Part shown: positions 23,689 to 32,592 of the stretch, in pieces
Layout of the letters: the number at the start of each line of letters is the position of its first letter
Position numbering within the stretch: position 1 is the first letter of the stretch
NCBI GenBank assembly: GCA_018333515.1
Contig: JAGXSZ010000017.1
Location: forward strand, 1-43,073
Length of the DNA: 43,073 nucleotides
Direction of reading: 5' to 3'
Source of the DNA: Actinomycetota bacterium
Lineage (GTDB): Bacteria > Actinomycetota > Aquicultoria > Aquicultorales > Aquicultoraceae
Position numbers and translations under genes: made by a program
Notes under the pieces: generated by a model
Database searches by the model: none
The model's input: the letters and a program-made list of their open reading frames with translations, nothing else
Told to the model about the DNA's origin: nothing

Positions 23689-25194
23689 GTGAAGATACTC
23701 GACCATAACGAACTCTTCCAGCGCCCGGAGTATCTGGCGCAGTTCGAGAAGAAGAGACAATTCGAGGGCATGGCCCCGGCCGAAAAGGTGCGGGAGGTCG
23801 CCGAATGGACGAAGACCGATGAGTACAAGGAATTAAACTTCGCCCGCAAGAATATCAAGATAAACCCGGTAAAAGCGTGCCAGCCGCTCGGGGCGCTCCT
23901 CTGCGCGGGCGGTTTCAAGGACACGCTCCCCTTCATTCAAGGGGCGCAGGGGTGCGCGGCGTATTTCAGAAGCCATCTGGCCCGGCATTTCAAGGAGCCG
24001 AGCGCCGCGGTTTCGTCGTCGATGACGGAAGACGCCGCGGTCTTCGGCGGCATGAACAATATGCTGGAGGGCCTCGACAACGCGTATACCATCTACGAGC
24101 CGAAGATGATGGCGGTCTTTACTACCTGTATGGCCGAGGTCATCGGCGACGACCTCAACGCCTACATCCGCTCGGCAAAGGGCAAAGGTACCATCCCCGA
24201 GGATATGCCGGTCCCCTTCGCGCATACGCCGAGTTTTGTCGGCTCGCACATTACCGGCTACGACAATATGATGAAGGGCATCTTGGACACCGTAACTCAG
24301 GGCAAAAAAGGCGAGACCAACGGCAAAGTCAATATCATCCCGGGCTTCGACACCTATACCGGCAACTATCGTGAACTCAAGCGGCTCCTCGACATCATGG
24401 GTGTCGAACACACGATACTCGGAGATATTAGCGAGACTTACGACTCGCCGACGACGGGGGAATACACGATATACCCGGGCGGCACGCCGCTGGCGGACGC
24501 CGCCGACTCGGTAAATGGTGTCGGGACCATCGCGCTCCAGCGGTTCTCGACCGCGAAGACGATGGAGTATATCAAGACCGAGTGGGTGCACAAGACCGAG
24601 ACGGTGACCCCGATCGGCATAAAGAACACCGATGCTTTCTTCGAAGCGGTCGCTAAGATGACCGGCAAACTCATCCCGCGGGAGGTCGAGGCCGAGCGCG
24701 GCCGCGCCGTCGATGTGATGGTCGACTCGCACCCGTATGTTCACGGCAAGCGTTTCGCGATAACCGGCGACCCCGACCAGTTGCTGGGCCTGATAAGCAT
24801 AATTATGGAGTTGGGCGGGTACCCGGCGCATATCGTCTGCACCAACGGCGACAAGAAGTTCAAGGCACAGGCCGAAGAGCTGCTGAGCCGGAGTCCGTTC
24901 GGGGCGCAAGGCCGCGTCTACACCAATAAAGATCTGTGGCACCTGCGCTCGCTCATGTTCACCGAGCCGGTCGATATGCTCATCGGTAATTCCTACGCGA
25001 AGTTCTTATGGCGCGATGTCGGTACGCCGCTGGTGAGGCTCGGCTTCCCGCTCTTCGACCGGCATCATTTACACCGGGTACCTATCATAGGCTACCAGGG
25101 CGCGATAAACATCGTCACCTCTATAGTCAACACCGTCCTCGACGAACTCGATAGGGATACTATGCATACGGCGAGCTTCGACGTAATACGGTAG
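23689..25194 (+). CDS. nifK: Nitrogenase molybdenum-iron protein beta chain
   Basis: Encodes 501 residues from the GTG at 23689, 8 nt after AAGGTAGG; another GTG at 23680 overlaps that site. NifK forms the MoFe protein heterotetramer with NifD and shares the P-cluster. All three beta ligands are intact: KACQPLGALLCAGGF (beta-70), QGAQGCAAYFRSH (beta-95) and FTTCMAEVIGDDLNAY (beta-153), as well as the Ser in SSMTEDAAVFGG near beta-188. C-terminal segments GYQGAINIVTSIVNTVLDEL are typical. It is the short N-terminal form seen in many anaerobes. The intact ligands argue that the complex is in use despite the TGA in nifD. Confidence 0.95.
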   Translation: MKILDHNELFQRPEYLAQFEKKRQFEGMAPAEKVREVAEWTKTDEYKELNFARKNIKINPVKACQPLGALLCAGGFKDTLPFIQGAQGCAAYFRSHLARHFKEPSAAVSSSMTEDAAVFGGMNNMLEGLDNAYTIYEPKMMAVFTTCMAEVIGDDLNAYIRSAKGKGTIPEDMPVPFAHTPSFVGSHITGYDNMMKGILDTVTQGKKGETNGKVNIIPGFDTYTGNYRELKRLLDIMGVEHTILGDISETYDSPTTGEYTIYPGGTPLADAADSVNGVGTIALQRFSTAKTMEYIKTEWVHKTETVTPIGIKNTDAFFEAVAKMTGKLIPREVEAERGRAVDVMVDSHPYVHGKRFAITGDPDQLLGLISIIMELGGYPAHIVCTNGDKKFKAQAEELLSRSPFGAQGRVYTNKDLWHLRSLMFTEPVDMLIGNSYAKFLWRDVGTPLVRLGFPLFDRHHLHRVPIIGYQGAINIVTSIVNTVLDELDRDTMHTASFDVIR

Positions 25195-25195
25195 C

Positions 25196-25238
25196 CGACG
25201 TGGGGGAGTCGACGTGGGGGAGTCGACGTGGGGGGAGT
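25196..25238 (+). repeat. Three tandem 14-15-bp repeats between nifK and nifEN
   Basis: CGACGTGGGGGAGT at 25196-25209 and 25210-25223, then the same unit with one extra G at 25224-25238. The G runs are evenly spaced on the coding strand. They begin two bases after the nifK stop codon; the nifEN start is about 100 bp further on. Confidence 0.7.
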
Positions 25239-25340
25239 CGAGCGCGGAGTCTGGGGTGCGCCAAGACCGTCATTTTTAGGCGCCCGTCAGGGTGACCAAT
25301 AATTTCGTGAAGAATGAACTGAAAACGGGGGGTGAAATTG

Positions 25341-28118
25341 ATGATGACGAACATAGAAAAGCTAACCGAAAAAGGCTGTGCTATCGAGAAGAAGAATAAG
25401 GTGTGCCGCTCGCGCGGCGGGGAGTCGTGCGCTTTCGACGGGGCGATGATAGTCTTGCAGCCCATCGCCGACGCCGCTCATATCGTCCACGGCCCTATCG
25501 CCTGCGCGGGCAACTCCTGGGAAGGACGGGGGACGTTATCGAACCGCGGCGACCTGCACCGGATGGGTTTTACGACCGATATGAGCGAACTGGATATCAT
25601 ATACGGCTCCGAAGACAAGCTCTACAACGCTATCATCCAAACGTACAAGTCGGTCGCGCCGAAGGCGATTTTCGTCTACGCGACCTGTGTCAGCGGCCTC
25701 ATAGGCGAAGATATCGAGTCTATATGCAAAAGGGCTGAGGAGACCATTGACGACCTCCGAGGCCAAACGGATGCGGTGGGCGAGACCATTCAAAACGCGA
25801 AATCCCGGATTGATGCGGCGCGCGTCCGGGTCATCCCGGTCAACGCGCCCGGTTTTGTCGGCCCGAAAAACCTCGGCAACCGGATCGCGGGCGAGGTTTT
25901 GCTTGAGCATGTCATAGGTAGCGGCGAGCCTGCGTACACCACCGACATCGATATCAACCTCATCGGCGAGTACAACATCGCCGGCGACCAGTGGCTCATC
26001 GAGCCCACATTACAGGCTGCGGGCATCCGGGTGCTCTCGCGCGTCACCGGTGATTCGACCTTCGAAGAGATAACCTACGCCCACCGGGCGAAGCTAAACG
26101 TCGTCGTCTGCGGCCGCGCCCTAATCAACGTCGCGAAGGAGATGGAGGAGCGCTACGGCATTCCCTATGTGGAGGTATCGTTCTTCGGTAAGACCGAGAT
26201 GACGCGGGCGCTCAGGGCTATCGCGGCGAAACTCGGTAGCGGTCTTCGGGCGAGAGTCGAATCCGTCATCCGCGACGAAGAGGCGGCGCTCGACGTTGCG
26301 CTCACGCAATACGCCCACCTTAAGGGGAAGCGCGCGGTTCTTTATACCGGCGGCGTCAAGAGCTGGTCTATTATCTCGGCCTTGCGCGACCTCGGCATCG
26401 ATATCGTCGCGGTCGGCACTAAGAAGAGCACCTTCGAGGATGAAGAGAAGATGAAGGGGCTACTAGGCGCGGACGCGCCGCTCGTCGAAGACGTCGCCGC
26501 GAGCAACCTGCTTAAGGTGATGCGTGAGGGCAACGCCGACATGCTCATCGCCGGGGGACGCAACCAGTACCTCGCGATGAAGAAGGGTTTTCCCTTTGTC
26601 GACGTCAACCAGGAGCGCCATATCGCCTACGCCGGCTACCGGGGGCTCGTCAATTTGGCGGAGCAAATCAGCAACAGCGTCGAGTTTTTCGCCCGCACCG
26701 CGAGCGAGGAGCTTCTCACGTCGGCAAGGCACAAGCACTTAGCCGGCCATGGGCGCCCGCGCGGCAAACAGCGATCGACCGGTCTTCAGCACTCGAACAT
26801 CATGCGCGCTACCGACGACGCGCAGGCCGGCAAAACCCGCGCTCAACCGGCTCCAGATGTACTGATAAATCCGTTAAAGCACTCCCCCGCGCTCGGCGCG
26901 GCCATCGCGATGCAGGGCATACATAGCGCGCTCCCCGTTATTCACGGGGCGCAGGGCTGCGGCTTCTTGGGTAAAGTCCTTCTTACTAAGCACTTTCGCG
27001 AGCCGGTCGCGCTCGCGAGCACCAAGCTCTTCACCGAGGATGTCGTTATGGGGAGCGACGACGCGCTTGTCAAAGTCGTCGAGAGTTTTGTCGAAAAGAA
27101 CCACCCCGAGGTCGTTGCCGTACTTTCATCCGGGCTCAGCGCGGTCAAAGGTGATGATGTCGATGGTCTGATTCGGCGGATGCGCTCTCGCAATGGCGCG
27201 AAAACCGCGCTCGCGCATGTTTCGACGCCCGACTATGAAGGTGGCCTGGAGAGAGGGTATGCGAAAGCCGTCGAGGCCGTCATCGAGGCAGCCGCGGAGG
27301 CGCTCTTTACGCTAGACACCGCCGCCCTCATCGAAAAACAGGTCAACATCGTCGCCGGGTCGCATCTGACGCCGGCCGATTTTACCGAAATCCGCGATAT
27401 CGTCGAATCGTTCGGCCTCTCGCCCATCATCCTCCCCGACCTCGCGGCGCTCGACGGGAGCAGGCAAGATTTCTCGGCGCTCGCGACCGGCGGGACGACG
27501 CTCCTTGAGATACGGTCGATGCGTCTCTCGGGGTTTACGCTGGCTATCGGGGCGAGTATGCGACCCGCCGCGGAACTTCTACATGACAGATTCGGCATCG
27601 ACTTTAAGGTCTTCGAGGGCATCTCCGGTCTCAAAGACGTCGATGAACTTTTGGAGACGCTCTCGGCGCTCAGCGGCAAGCCAATACCGGCAAAGTACGA
27701 GCGGCAGCGCGGAATCCTGACGGACGGCCTAAGAGACGCCCACTCCTACCTCAGCGGCAAGAAGGCGTGTCTCGCGCTCGAACCCGACCTCGCCGTTCAA
27801 ACATCGAGGTGGCTCTATGAGACCGGCGTCGATGTCGAACTCGCGGTGATTCCGGCACCCGCGCCGTCCATGGGCGGCGTGCTCGCGAAAGAGACGGTCG
27901 TTGGCGACCTGTTCTCACTCGATGGCGATTTCGATGTACTGATAGCCAACTCGCACGGCGAGGACGCCGCGAAACGATTGGGGGTCCCGCTCTCTCAGAC
28001 GGGCTTTCCGGTCTACAAACAACTCGGCGCAACCCAGCGTGTGACCATCGGCTACCGGGGAACGCTCGCAAGCATCAACGACTTGGCTAATTTGTTAACG
28101 GGAAGCAGGCACTCGTAG
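25341..28118 (+). CDS. nifEN: Fused NifE-NifN scaffold for FeMo-cofactor assembly
   Basis: Encodes 925 residues from the ATG at 25341 (8 nt behind a GGGGGG stretch). Residues of about 1-465 are NifE: CRSRGGESCAFDGAMI, HGPIACAGNSWEGRG, ATCVSGLIGEDIESIC and INLIGEYNIAGDQW. A charged linker of about 35-50 residues (HLAGHGRPRGKQRSTG onward) leads to NifN, about 505-925: INPLKHSPALGAAIAMQGI, VIHGAQGCGFLGKVLLTKHF and TKLFTEDVVMGSDDAL. NifEN is the platform on which the NifB product becomes FeMo-co before transfer to NifDK. It is usually two proteins; fusion guarantees equal amounts. NifN lacks several cluster cysteines, as usual. The fusion is continuous with no sign of a lost stop. Confidence 0.93.
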   Translation: MMTNIEKLTEKGCAIEKKNKVCRSRGGESCAFDGAMIVLQPIADAAHIVHGPIACAGNSWEGRGTLSNRGDLHRMGFTTDMSELDIIYGSEDKLYNAIIQTYKSVAPKAIFVYATCVSGLIGEDIESICKRAEETIDDLRGQTDAVGETIQNAKSRIDAARVRVIPVNAPGFVGPKNLGNRIAGEVLLEHVIGSGEPAYTTDIDINLIGEYNIAGDQWLIEPTLQAAGIRVLSRVTGDSTFEEITYAHRAKLNVVVCGRALINVAKEMEERYGIPYVEVSFFGKTEMTRALRAIAAKLGSGLRARVESVIRDEEAALDVALTQYAHLKGKRAVLYTGGVKSWSIISALRDLGIDIVAVGTKKSTFEDEEKMKGLLGADAPLVEDVAASNLLKVMREGNADMLIAGGRNQYLAMKKGFPFVDVNQERHIAYAGYRGLVNLAEQISNSVEFFARTASEELLTSARHKHLAGHGRPRGKQRSTGLQHSNIMRATDDAQAGKTRAQPAPDVLINPLKHSPALGAAIAMQGIHSALPVIHGAQGCGFLGKVLLTKHFREPVALASTKLFTEDVVMGSDDALVKVVESFVEKNHPEVVAVLSSGLSAVKGDDVDGLIRRMRSRNGAKTALAHVSTPDYEGGLERGYAKAVEAVIEAAAEALFTLDTAALIEKQVNIVAGSHLTPADFTEIRDIVESFGLSPIILPDLAALDGSRQDFSALATGGTTLLEIRSMRLSGFTLAIGASMRPAAELLHDRFGIDFKVFEGISGLKDVDELLETLSALSGKPIPAKYERQRGILTDGLRDAHSYLSGKKACLALEPDLAVQTSRWLYETGVDVELAVIPAPAPSMGGVLAKETVVGDLFSLDGDFDVLIANSHGEDAAKRLGVPLSQTGFPVYKQLGATQRVTIGYRGTLASINDLANLLTGSRHS

Positions 28119-28197
28119 CTCAGGGCTTTGGCCTTGGTTGCCCCGTTGTCTAATGGGAGGGGCCCGGGGAGACGAACCGGCATTCTGGGCCCGGATG

Positions 28198-28218
28198 CCG
28201 ACAGCCGACAGCCGACAG
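28198..28218 (+). repeat. Three tandem CCGACAG heptamers upstream of nifX
   Basis: CCGACAG is repeated three times without interruption, just after a CGGCAT/ATGCCG hairpin (28178-28200), within the 122-bp gap between nifEN and nifX. Confidence 0.6.
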
Positions 28219-28240
28219 CAAAAATACAGGAGGTGAGACC

Positions 28241-28639
28241 ATGAAAGTAGCGTTTGCGACGACAGATGGAATCAATGTCGATGAGCACTTCGGCAGGTCG
28301 GGGAAGTTCTCGGTATACGAGGTGACGGTCGACGGGTTTATCTTCATCGAAGAGCGAGTCTTCGCCGACGGCCGCGACAAAACCGTAGAAGAGACCAAGG
28401 GCAACGAGGTAGAGCACGACAACGTCATGCGAAGCAAGGTCGAAAACCTGGCCGATTGCAAAATCGTCTACTTCACAAAGATCGGCGCGCCGGCGGCCGC
28501 GCGCCTAGTCAACAAAGGTTTGATGCCGCTCAAAGTCAAAGAGGTCGTCCCGATAAGGCAAGAGCTTCAAAGGTTGCTTAAGACGATAAACAATGCTCCG
28601 CCTCCGTGGTTGAAGCGGGCCATCGCCAACGGGCGCTAA
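28241..28639 (+). CDS. nifX: NifX-type FeMo-cofactor binding protein
   Basis: Encodes 132 residues after AGGAGGTGAGACC. The N-terminus MKVAFATTDGINVDEHFGRS is the hallmark of the NifX/NafY/NifB-C-terminal cofactor-binding domain, with the His of DEHFG; a later segment CKIVYFTKIGAPAAARLVNKG matches the family. NifX carries the NifB-co or VK-cluster precursors during FeMo-co synthesis. It sits between nifEN and the nifI pair, in the same direction. The nifB gene downstream lacks a fused NifX domain, so this is probably the only carrier of the type in the cluster. Confidence 0.9.
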   Translation: MKVAFATTDGINVDEHFGRSGKFSVYEVTVDGFIFIEERVFADGRDKTVEETKGNEVEHDNVMRSKVENLADCKIVYFTKIGAPAAARLVNKGLMPLKVKEVVPIRQELQRLLKTINNAPPPWLKRAIANGR

Positions 28640-28686
28640 CGCGCCGCCATATATTCGCACATCAGAGAAGTTAGGAGGAGATAGGC

Positions 28687-29004
28687 ATGAAGATGATCAG
28701 AGCGTTTATCAGGCCCGAAAAAGAGCAAGAAGTCGTACTCGCACTGGAAGGCTCCGGGTATCCGTCACTTACGAAGATGCCGGTGTTCGGAAGGGGCAAA
28801 CAAAAAGGATTGCGGGTGGGACCGATCCATTACGATGAGTTACCAAAAACCCTGCTCATGACCGTTGTCGAAGACAAGGACCTCGATGCCGTTATCGGCA
28901 TCATCCAGAACAAGGCGCGCACGGGTTTCATCGGCGACGGCAAGATTTTCGTTAGCCCGGTGGAATCGGTCTACACGGTAAGGACCGGGGAGGACGTGCT
29001 ATGA
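28687..29004 (+). CDS. nifI1: PII-like nitrogenase regulator NifI1
   Basis: Encodes 105 residues behind AGGAGGAG. It is a PII (GlnB/GlnK) family protein: MKMIRAFIRPEKEQEVVLAL, VFGRGKQKGLRVGP in the T-loop region and GFIGDGKIFVSPVESVYTVRTGE in the C-terminal signature. The T-loop lacks the Tyr that is uridylylated in GlnB and looks like that of NifI1. In methanogens and clostridia NifI1 and NifI2 together bind NifDK and block it when ammonium is present, with 2-oxoglutarate and ATP relieving the block. Its stop overlaps the start of nifI2 (ATGA). Confidence 0.9.
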   Translation: MKMIRAFIRPEKEQEVVLALEGSGYPSLTKMPVFGRGKQKGLRVGPIHYDELPKTLLMTVVEDKDLDAVIGIIQNKARTGFIGDGKIFVSPVESVYTVRTGEDVL

Positions 29005-29417
29005 AAGAGATTACGGCGATTATCAGGCGAGACAAGGTCCCCGAGACGAAGACCGTCATCGAGGAGCTGGGATATCCGTCCGTTACGATTCAGAGCGTCG
29101 ACGGTAGGGGGCGGCAGAAGGGTGATATGTGCGCCGAGATGGACTCGGAGATGCCGGAGAGTTATTGCACGGCGGTGAAGCTGGTTCCGACATCCTCGGA
29201 GTACGCCATCGAGCACACGCTCCCCAAAATCGCCCTGTTCGTGCCGAAGCGGATGCTCACCATGATCGTCCCGGACGATGTGGTGACCAAGGTCGTTAAG
29301 TCCATTATTAAGGTCAACCAGACCGGCAGGCACGGCGACGGCAAGATATTCGTTCTACCCATCGATTCGGCGGTGCGGATACGAACCGGAGAGACAGGTG
29401 GCGAATCTATTTCTTAG
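29001..29417 (+). CDS. nifI2: PII-like nitrogenase regulator NifI2
   Basis: Encodes 138 residues and overlaps nifI1 by four bases. PII signatures are MKEITAIIRRDKVPETKTVI, VDGRGRQKGDMCAEM and GRHGDGKIFVLPIDSAVRIRTGE. The T-loop region is extended (about 25 residues longer than in NifI1), which is characteristic of NifI2. It acts with NifI1 as the ammonia switch of nitrogenase. In most genomes with this pair the genes lie between nifH and nifD; here they follow nifX. Confidence 0.9.
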   Translation: MKEITAIIRRDKVPETKTVIEELGYPSVTIQSVDGRGRQKGDMCAEMDSEMPESYCTAVKLVPTSSEYAIEHTLPKIALFVPKRMLTMIVPDDVVTKVVKSIIKVNQTGRHGDGKIFVLPIDSAVRIRTGETGGESIS

Positions 29418-29490
29418 CGCACGACACAGGCATCGTTAAGGCGTTTAAATTGAACGAAAAGATATTGGGCTGATGGTGGGAGGCATGAAG

Positions 29491-29775
29491 ATGACTTTAA
29501 CGAAGGCGGTAGGCTATACGCGGGGCGGCGCCGAGTGGACACCGCGCTTTCTCGATTCTATAGACCCCGATAGGTGTATCGGCTGCGGGCGCTGTTATAA
29601 AGTCTGCGGCAGAGATGTTCTCGAACTCATCGAAAAACCGTTCGAGGGTGATGACGAGTACGGCGACGACATGGGCAATAAGGTCATGTCGGTCGCTAAT
29701 TCGGATGACTGCACCGGTTGCGAAGCGTGCAGTCGCACATGCACAAAGCGCGCCCATCTACATGTCGAATCGTAA
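29491..29775 (+). CDS. fdxB: Nif-specific ferredoxin III (2[4Fe-4S])
   Basis: Encodes 94 residues from the ATG at 29491, 7 nt after GGGAGG; earlier ATGs at 29473 and 29485 are at or next to that site. The protein has the typical start TRGGAEWTPRFLDSIDPDR, then CIGCGRCYKVCGRDVLELI and CTGCEACSRTCTKRAHLHV, separated by an acidic insert. This arrangement is the nif-associated FdxB/ferredoxin III family. It probably supplies electrons to NifB, encoded next, or to NifH. Lies about 74 bp after nifI2. Confidence 0.88.
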   Translation: MTLTKAVGYTRGGAEWTPRFLDSIDPDRCIGCGRCYKVCGRDVLELIEKPFEGDDEYGDDMGNKVMSVANSDDCTGCEACSRTCTKRAHLHVES

Positions 29776-29861
29776 GTGGGGCGGCGCTCTTTATATACAA
29801 GTAAAAGCGGGTCGGCGCGGTTCGCACCGTTCTTAAGGCTCGGCTTCTAACCGAGGAGGTT

Positions 29862-30797
29862 ATGACGATGATTCCGACAAAAGCACAAGGCCATCCGTGT
29901 TTCGACGAGTCGGCGCACCACCGGGTCGGAAGGATGCATATTCCGGTAGCGCCGGCGTGTAATATCAAATGCCGCTACTGCTATCGCGAGATCGGCGGCG
30001 GCGACAACCGCCCCGGCGTCGCTTATAAGATACTCAAGCCGGCCGAAGCGCTTGAGGCGGTTCGCTCCGTCGTCGCCACGGATGAGACCATTAAGGTCAT
30101 TGGTGTGGCCGGACCGGGTGACGCTCTCGCGAACGACGCGACATTCGATTCGCTCGCGCGTATACATAAGGAGTTTCCCCACCTCAAGAAATGTATCAGC
30201 ACTAACGGCCTTCGCCTGGCCGAGTGCGTCGACGACCTGGCGCGCGCGGGCGTGTCGACGATATCGGTGACGGTCAACGCGGTCAAGCCGTCCGTCGGCA
30301 GGGAATTCTACCGCAAGGTCAGGCTTGACGGCCGCAATTACTTCGAGAACGCCTTCGATGTCCTCGGCGTCCGCCAACTCGCAGGCATCGAAGCCGCGGT
30401 AAGTGAGGGGCTTGTCGTCAAGGTCAACACGGTGCTCGTTCCCGAAGTCAACGGGGCTCACATCGAGGATATCGCCCGCACCCTGAAGGCGCTCGGCGTG
30501 TCGCTAATGAATATCATGCCGCTTAAGCCCCTCGGCGATATGAGCGGCTACCGGGCGCCGACCTGTCTCGAACTCGAAGAGGCGAGATATTATGCCGAGA
30601 AGCACGTAGAGCAGTTCAGGGCATGCAAACAATGCCGCGCGGACGCGGTCGGTATCCCGGGGTCGGCGACCCATCCCGGCCACGACCACGCCGCGGGTAC
30701 GCGTACGAGCCGCGACAATGGAGCCAAAGGGGCGAAAGGGGCGGGTGAGAGGCGGACGCTAACCGACATCTTCACCGGCGTTCCGCTGTATCATTAG
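29862..30797 (+). CDS. nifB: NifB, radical SAM FeMo-cofactor biosynthesis protein
   Basis: Encodes 311 residues behind GAGGAGG. NifB joins two 4Fe-4S clusters with a carbide to form NifB-co. Seen are HPCFDESAHHRVGRMHIPVA, the radical-SAM triad CNIKCRYCYRE, GVAGPGDALAN, STNGLRLAECVDDL, TVNAVKPSVGREFY and, near the C-terminus, FRACKQCRADAVGIPG, which provides further cluster ligands. There is no NifX-like tail, the short architecture common in archaea and anaerobes. A low-complexity stretch (THPGHDHAAGTRTSRDNGAK) separates the core from the final LTDIFTGVPLYH. It is needed for every nitrogenase, so its presence supports a working system. Confidence 0.94.
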   Translation: MTMIPTKAQGHPCFDESAHHRVGRMHIPVAPACNIKCRYCYREIGGGDNRPGVAYKILKPAEALEAVRSVVATDETIKVIGVAGPGDALANDATFDSLARIHKEFPHLKKCISTNGLRLAECVDDLARAGVSTISVTVNAVKPSVGREFYRKVRLDGRNYFENAFDVLGVRQLAGIEAAVSEGLVVKVNTVLVPEVNGAHIEDIARTLKALGVSLMNIMPLKPLGDMSGYRAPTCLELEEARYYAEKHVEQFRACKQCRADAVGIPGSATHPGHDHAAGTRTSRDNGAKGAKGAGERRTLTDIFTGVPLYH

Positions 30798-30908
30798 GCG
30801 GTCGCGTGAAGACAACGGGAGACGCAAGAGACGAGCGACGACGGGTGCCGCTTGTTCGCAAAATATATCTCTGAAAACAGGCGCCCTAAAACGAAAGGCG
30901 GAAATAGC

Positions 30909-31796
30909 ATGAAAAGAGAGATTGCGCACGCGGTCGGCGACGGTCGCGTCGACGAAGCGCACCGGCGCGACCGTCGCATCCTCGTCGTGTTGCCTATCAT
31001 AGCGCTACTATCTATCGCCGCCTCGGCGCTTTCCGGTTGCTCTAGCCCAAGACCGGCGACCGAAGCCGGAACAGGACAACCGTTAGCCGGAGAAGAGCGG
31101 GCCACACTCCGCGTTATGGCCGCGACAAGCCTGAAAGACGTGTTGCGGACGCTCGCGCCTGAATTCGAGTCGAAAGAGAACGCGAAAATCATCTTCAACT
31201 TCGCCTCATCCGGTGACTTGCGGGTCCAAATCGAGCAGGGCGCTCCCGCCGACCTCTTCATCTCGGCCGGCAAAGAGCAGATGGATGCGCTCGGGGCGAA
31301 AAACTTGATACTGCCGGAGACACGTTTAAACATACTCGGCAACGAACTCGTCCTCATCGTGCCGGAGCAAGCGGGCACTACTATCGCCGGCATCGACGAC
31401 GTCCTACGGAGCCGGGATATCAAAAGACTCGCGATAGGTATTCCGGAGAGCGTCCCCGCCGGAAAGTACGCGCAGGAAGCGCTGATGAAAGCGGGTATCC
31501 GGGACGGGCCGCGGCCCAAGCTCGTCATGGCGAAAGACGTGCGCCAAGTGGTGACCTACGTCGAAACGGGCAATGTCGACGCCGGTTTCGTCTACCGCTC
31601 AGACGTGAAAAATTCCAAGGCATCGCGTGTCGTCCACGTCGTCTCGGGCGAGCTTCATTCGCCGATCGTCTATCCGGTCGCGGTGCTCGCGGAGACGAGC
31701 GAGCCGGTGCTCGCCGCGAAATTCATCGAATATTTGAGGGCCGCGCGGGCGGCGAGTGAGTTCGAGAAGTCCGGTTTTACGGTCCTTTCCGAATGA
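30909..31796 (+). CDS. modA: Molybdate ABC transporter, substrate-binding lipoprotein
   Basis: Encodes 295 residues from the ATG at 30909. The N-terminus is a long lipoprotein signal: a basic stretch, the hydrophobic run ILVVLPIIALLSIAASAL and the lipobox LSGC with Cys44. The mature protein is ModA: LRVMAATSLKDVLRTLAPEF, FASSGDLRVQIEQGAPADLF (oxyanion-binding Ser and the AD pair), GNELVLIVPE and TGNVDAGFVYRSD. It captures molybdate outside the membrane for FeMo-co synthesis. Lies 111 bp after nifB, and is followed at once by modB. Confidence 0.92.
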   Translation: MKREIAHAVGDGRVDEAHRRDRRILVVLPIIALLSIAASALSGCSSPRPATEAGTGQPLAGEERATLRVMAATSLKDVLRTLAPEFESKENAKIIFNFASSGDLRVQIEQGAPADLFISAGKEQMDALGAKNLILPETRLNILGNELVLIVPEQAGTTIAGIDDVLRSRDIKRLAIGIPESVPAGKYAQEALMKAGIRDGPRPKLVMAKDVRQVVTYVETGNVDAGFVYRSDVKNSKASRVVHVVSGELHSPIVYPVAVLAETSEPVLAAKFIEYLRAARAASEFEKSGFTVLSE

Positions 31797-31818
31797 TTAG
31801 TTGAACGGGGGTAACACG

Positions 31819-32481
31819 GTGGACATGAGCCCTATCTGGTTGTCGATAAAAGTATCGTCGGTCGCGGTGAGTATCGTATTTGTAATCGGAACGCTCCTTG
31901 CCGTGCTCATGGCGCGCCTCGATTTTCGCGGCAAGAGCGTCGTGGATTCGCTCATCCTGGTGCCGTTGGTGCTGCCGCCGTCGGTCGCGGGTTTTTTACT
32001 CCTGATCCTTCTCGGCAAGTACGGCCCGGTCGGCAAGGTCCTCGACATGATGGGCATAGAGGTTATCTTTTCGTGGCACGCGGCGGTCATCGCGTCGGCC
32101 GTGGTCGCGTTGCCGCTTATCTATCAATCGGTCAAAGCGGCGTTAGAGCAGGTTCAACCCGAACTCGAACAGGCGGCTCGGACACTAGGCGCGAGCGAGC
32201 CGACCGTGTTGCGGACGGTAACGCTGCCGCTTGCGTGGCCCGGCTTCGTCTCGGGAACCGTACTCGCGTTCGCGAGGTCGCTCGGTGAGTTCGGCGCTAC
32301 TCTGATGATAAGCGGCAACATCCCGGGAGAAACGCAGACCATCCCCCTGGCTATCTATACGGCATCGCAAAGCGGCGACCTCAAGTACTCGGGAATTCTG
32401 GTAGCCGTCTTGCTGGTAGCTAGTTTCTCGATGGTGTTCAGTTTAAATCTCTGGAAAAGACGCTCGGTGTTGTGGCTGTGA
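31819..32481 (+). CDS. modB: Molybdate ABC transporter permease
   Basis: Encodes 220 residues from the GTG at 31819, 7 nt after GGGGGT. About five membrane segments are seen, with the EAA loop around LEQAARTLGASEPTVLRTVT and LPLAWPGFVSGTVLAFARSL followed by GEFGATLMISGNIPGETQTI, which is the ModB signature. It forms the membrane channel that takes molybdate from ModA. Start 22 bp after the modA stop. Confidence 0.92.
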   Translation: MDMSPIWLSIKVSSVAVSIVFVIGTLLAVLMARLDFRGKSVVDSLILVPLVLPPSVAGFLLLILLGKYGPVGKVLDMMGIEVIFSWHAAVIASAVVALPLIYQSVKAALEQVQPELEQAARTLGASEPTVLRTVTLPLAWPGFVSGTVLAFARSLGEFGATLMISGNIPGETQTIPLAIYTASQSGDLKYSGILVAVLLVASFSMVFSLNLWKRRSVLWL

Positions 32482-32592
32482 TGCAGGCCAAAGCGTAACC
32501 ATCGATCGTGAGCTGAGTTATATCTGAAAAAGACGTCAGCGAATGCATGTAATACAAGTGTCTGAGAATGAAAACAGAGTAGGTGACGGCCG

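Noticed and set aside
23833-24942. Long minus-strand open frame opposite nifK
   Set aside because: Antisense shadow produced by GC-rich codon usage of nifK; no protein family features.
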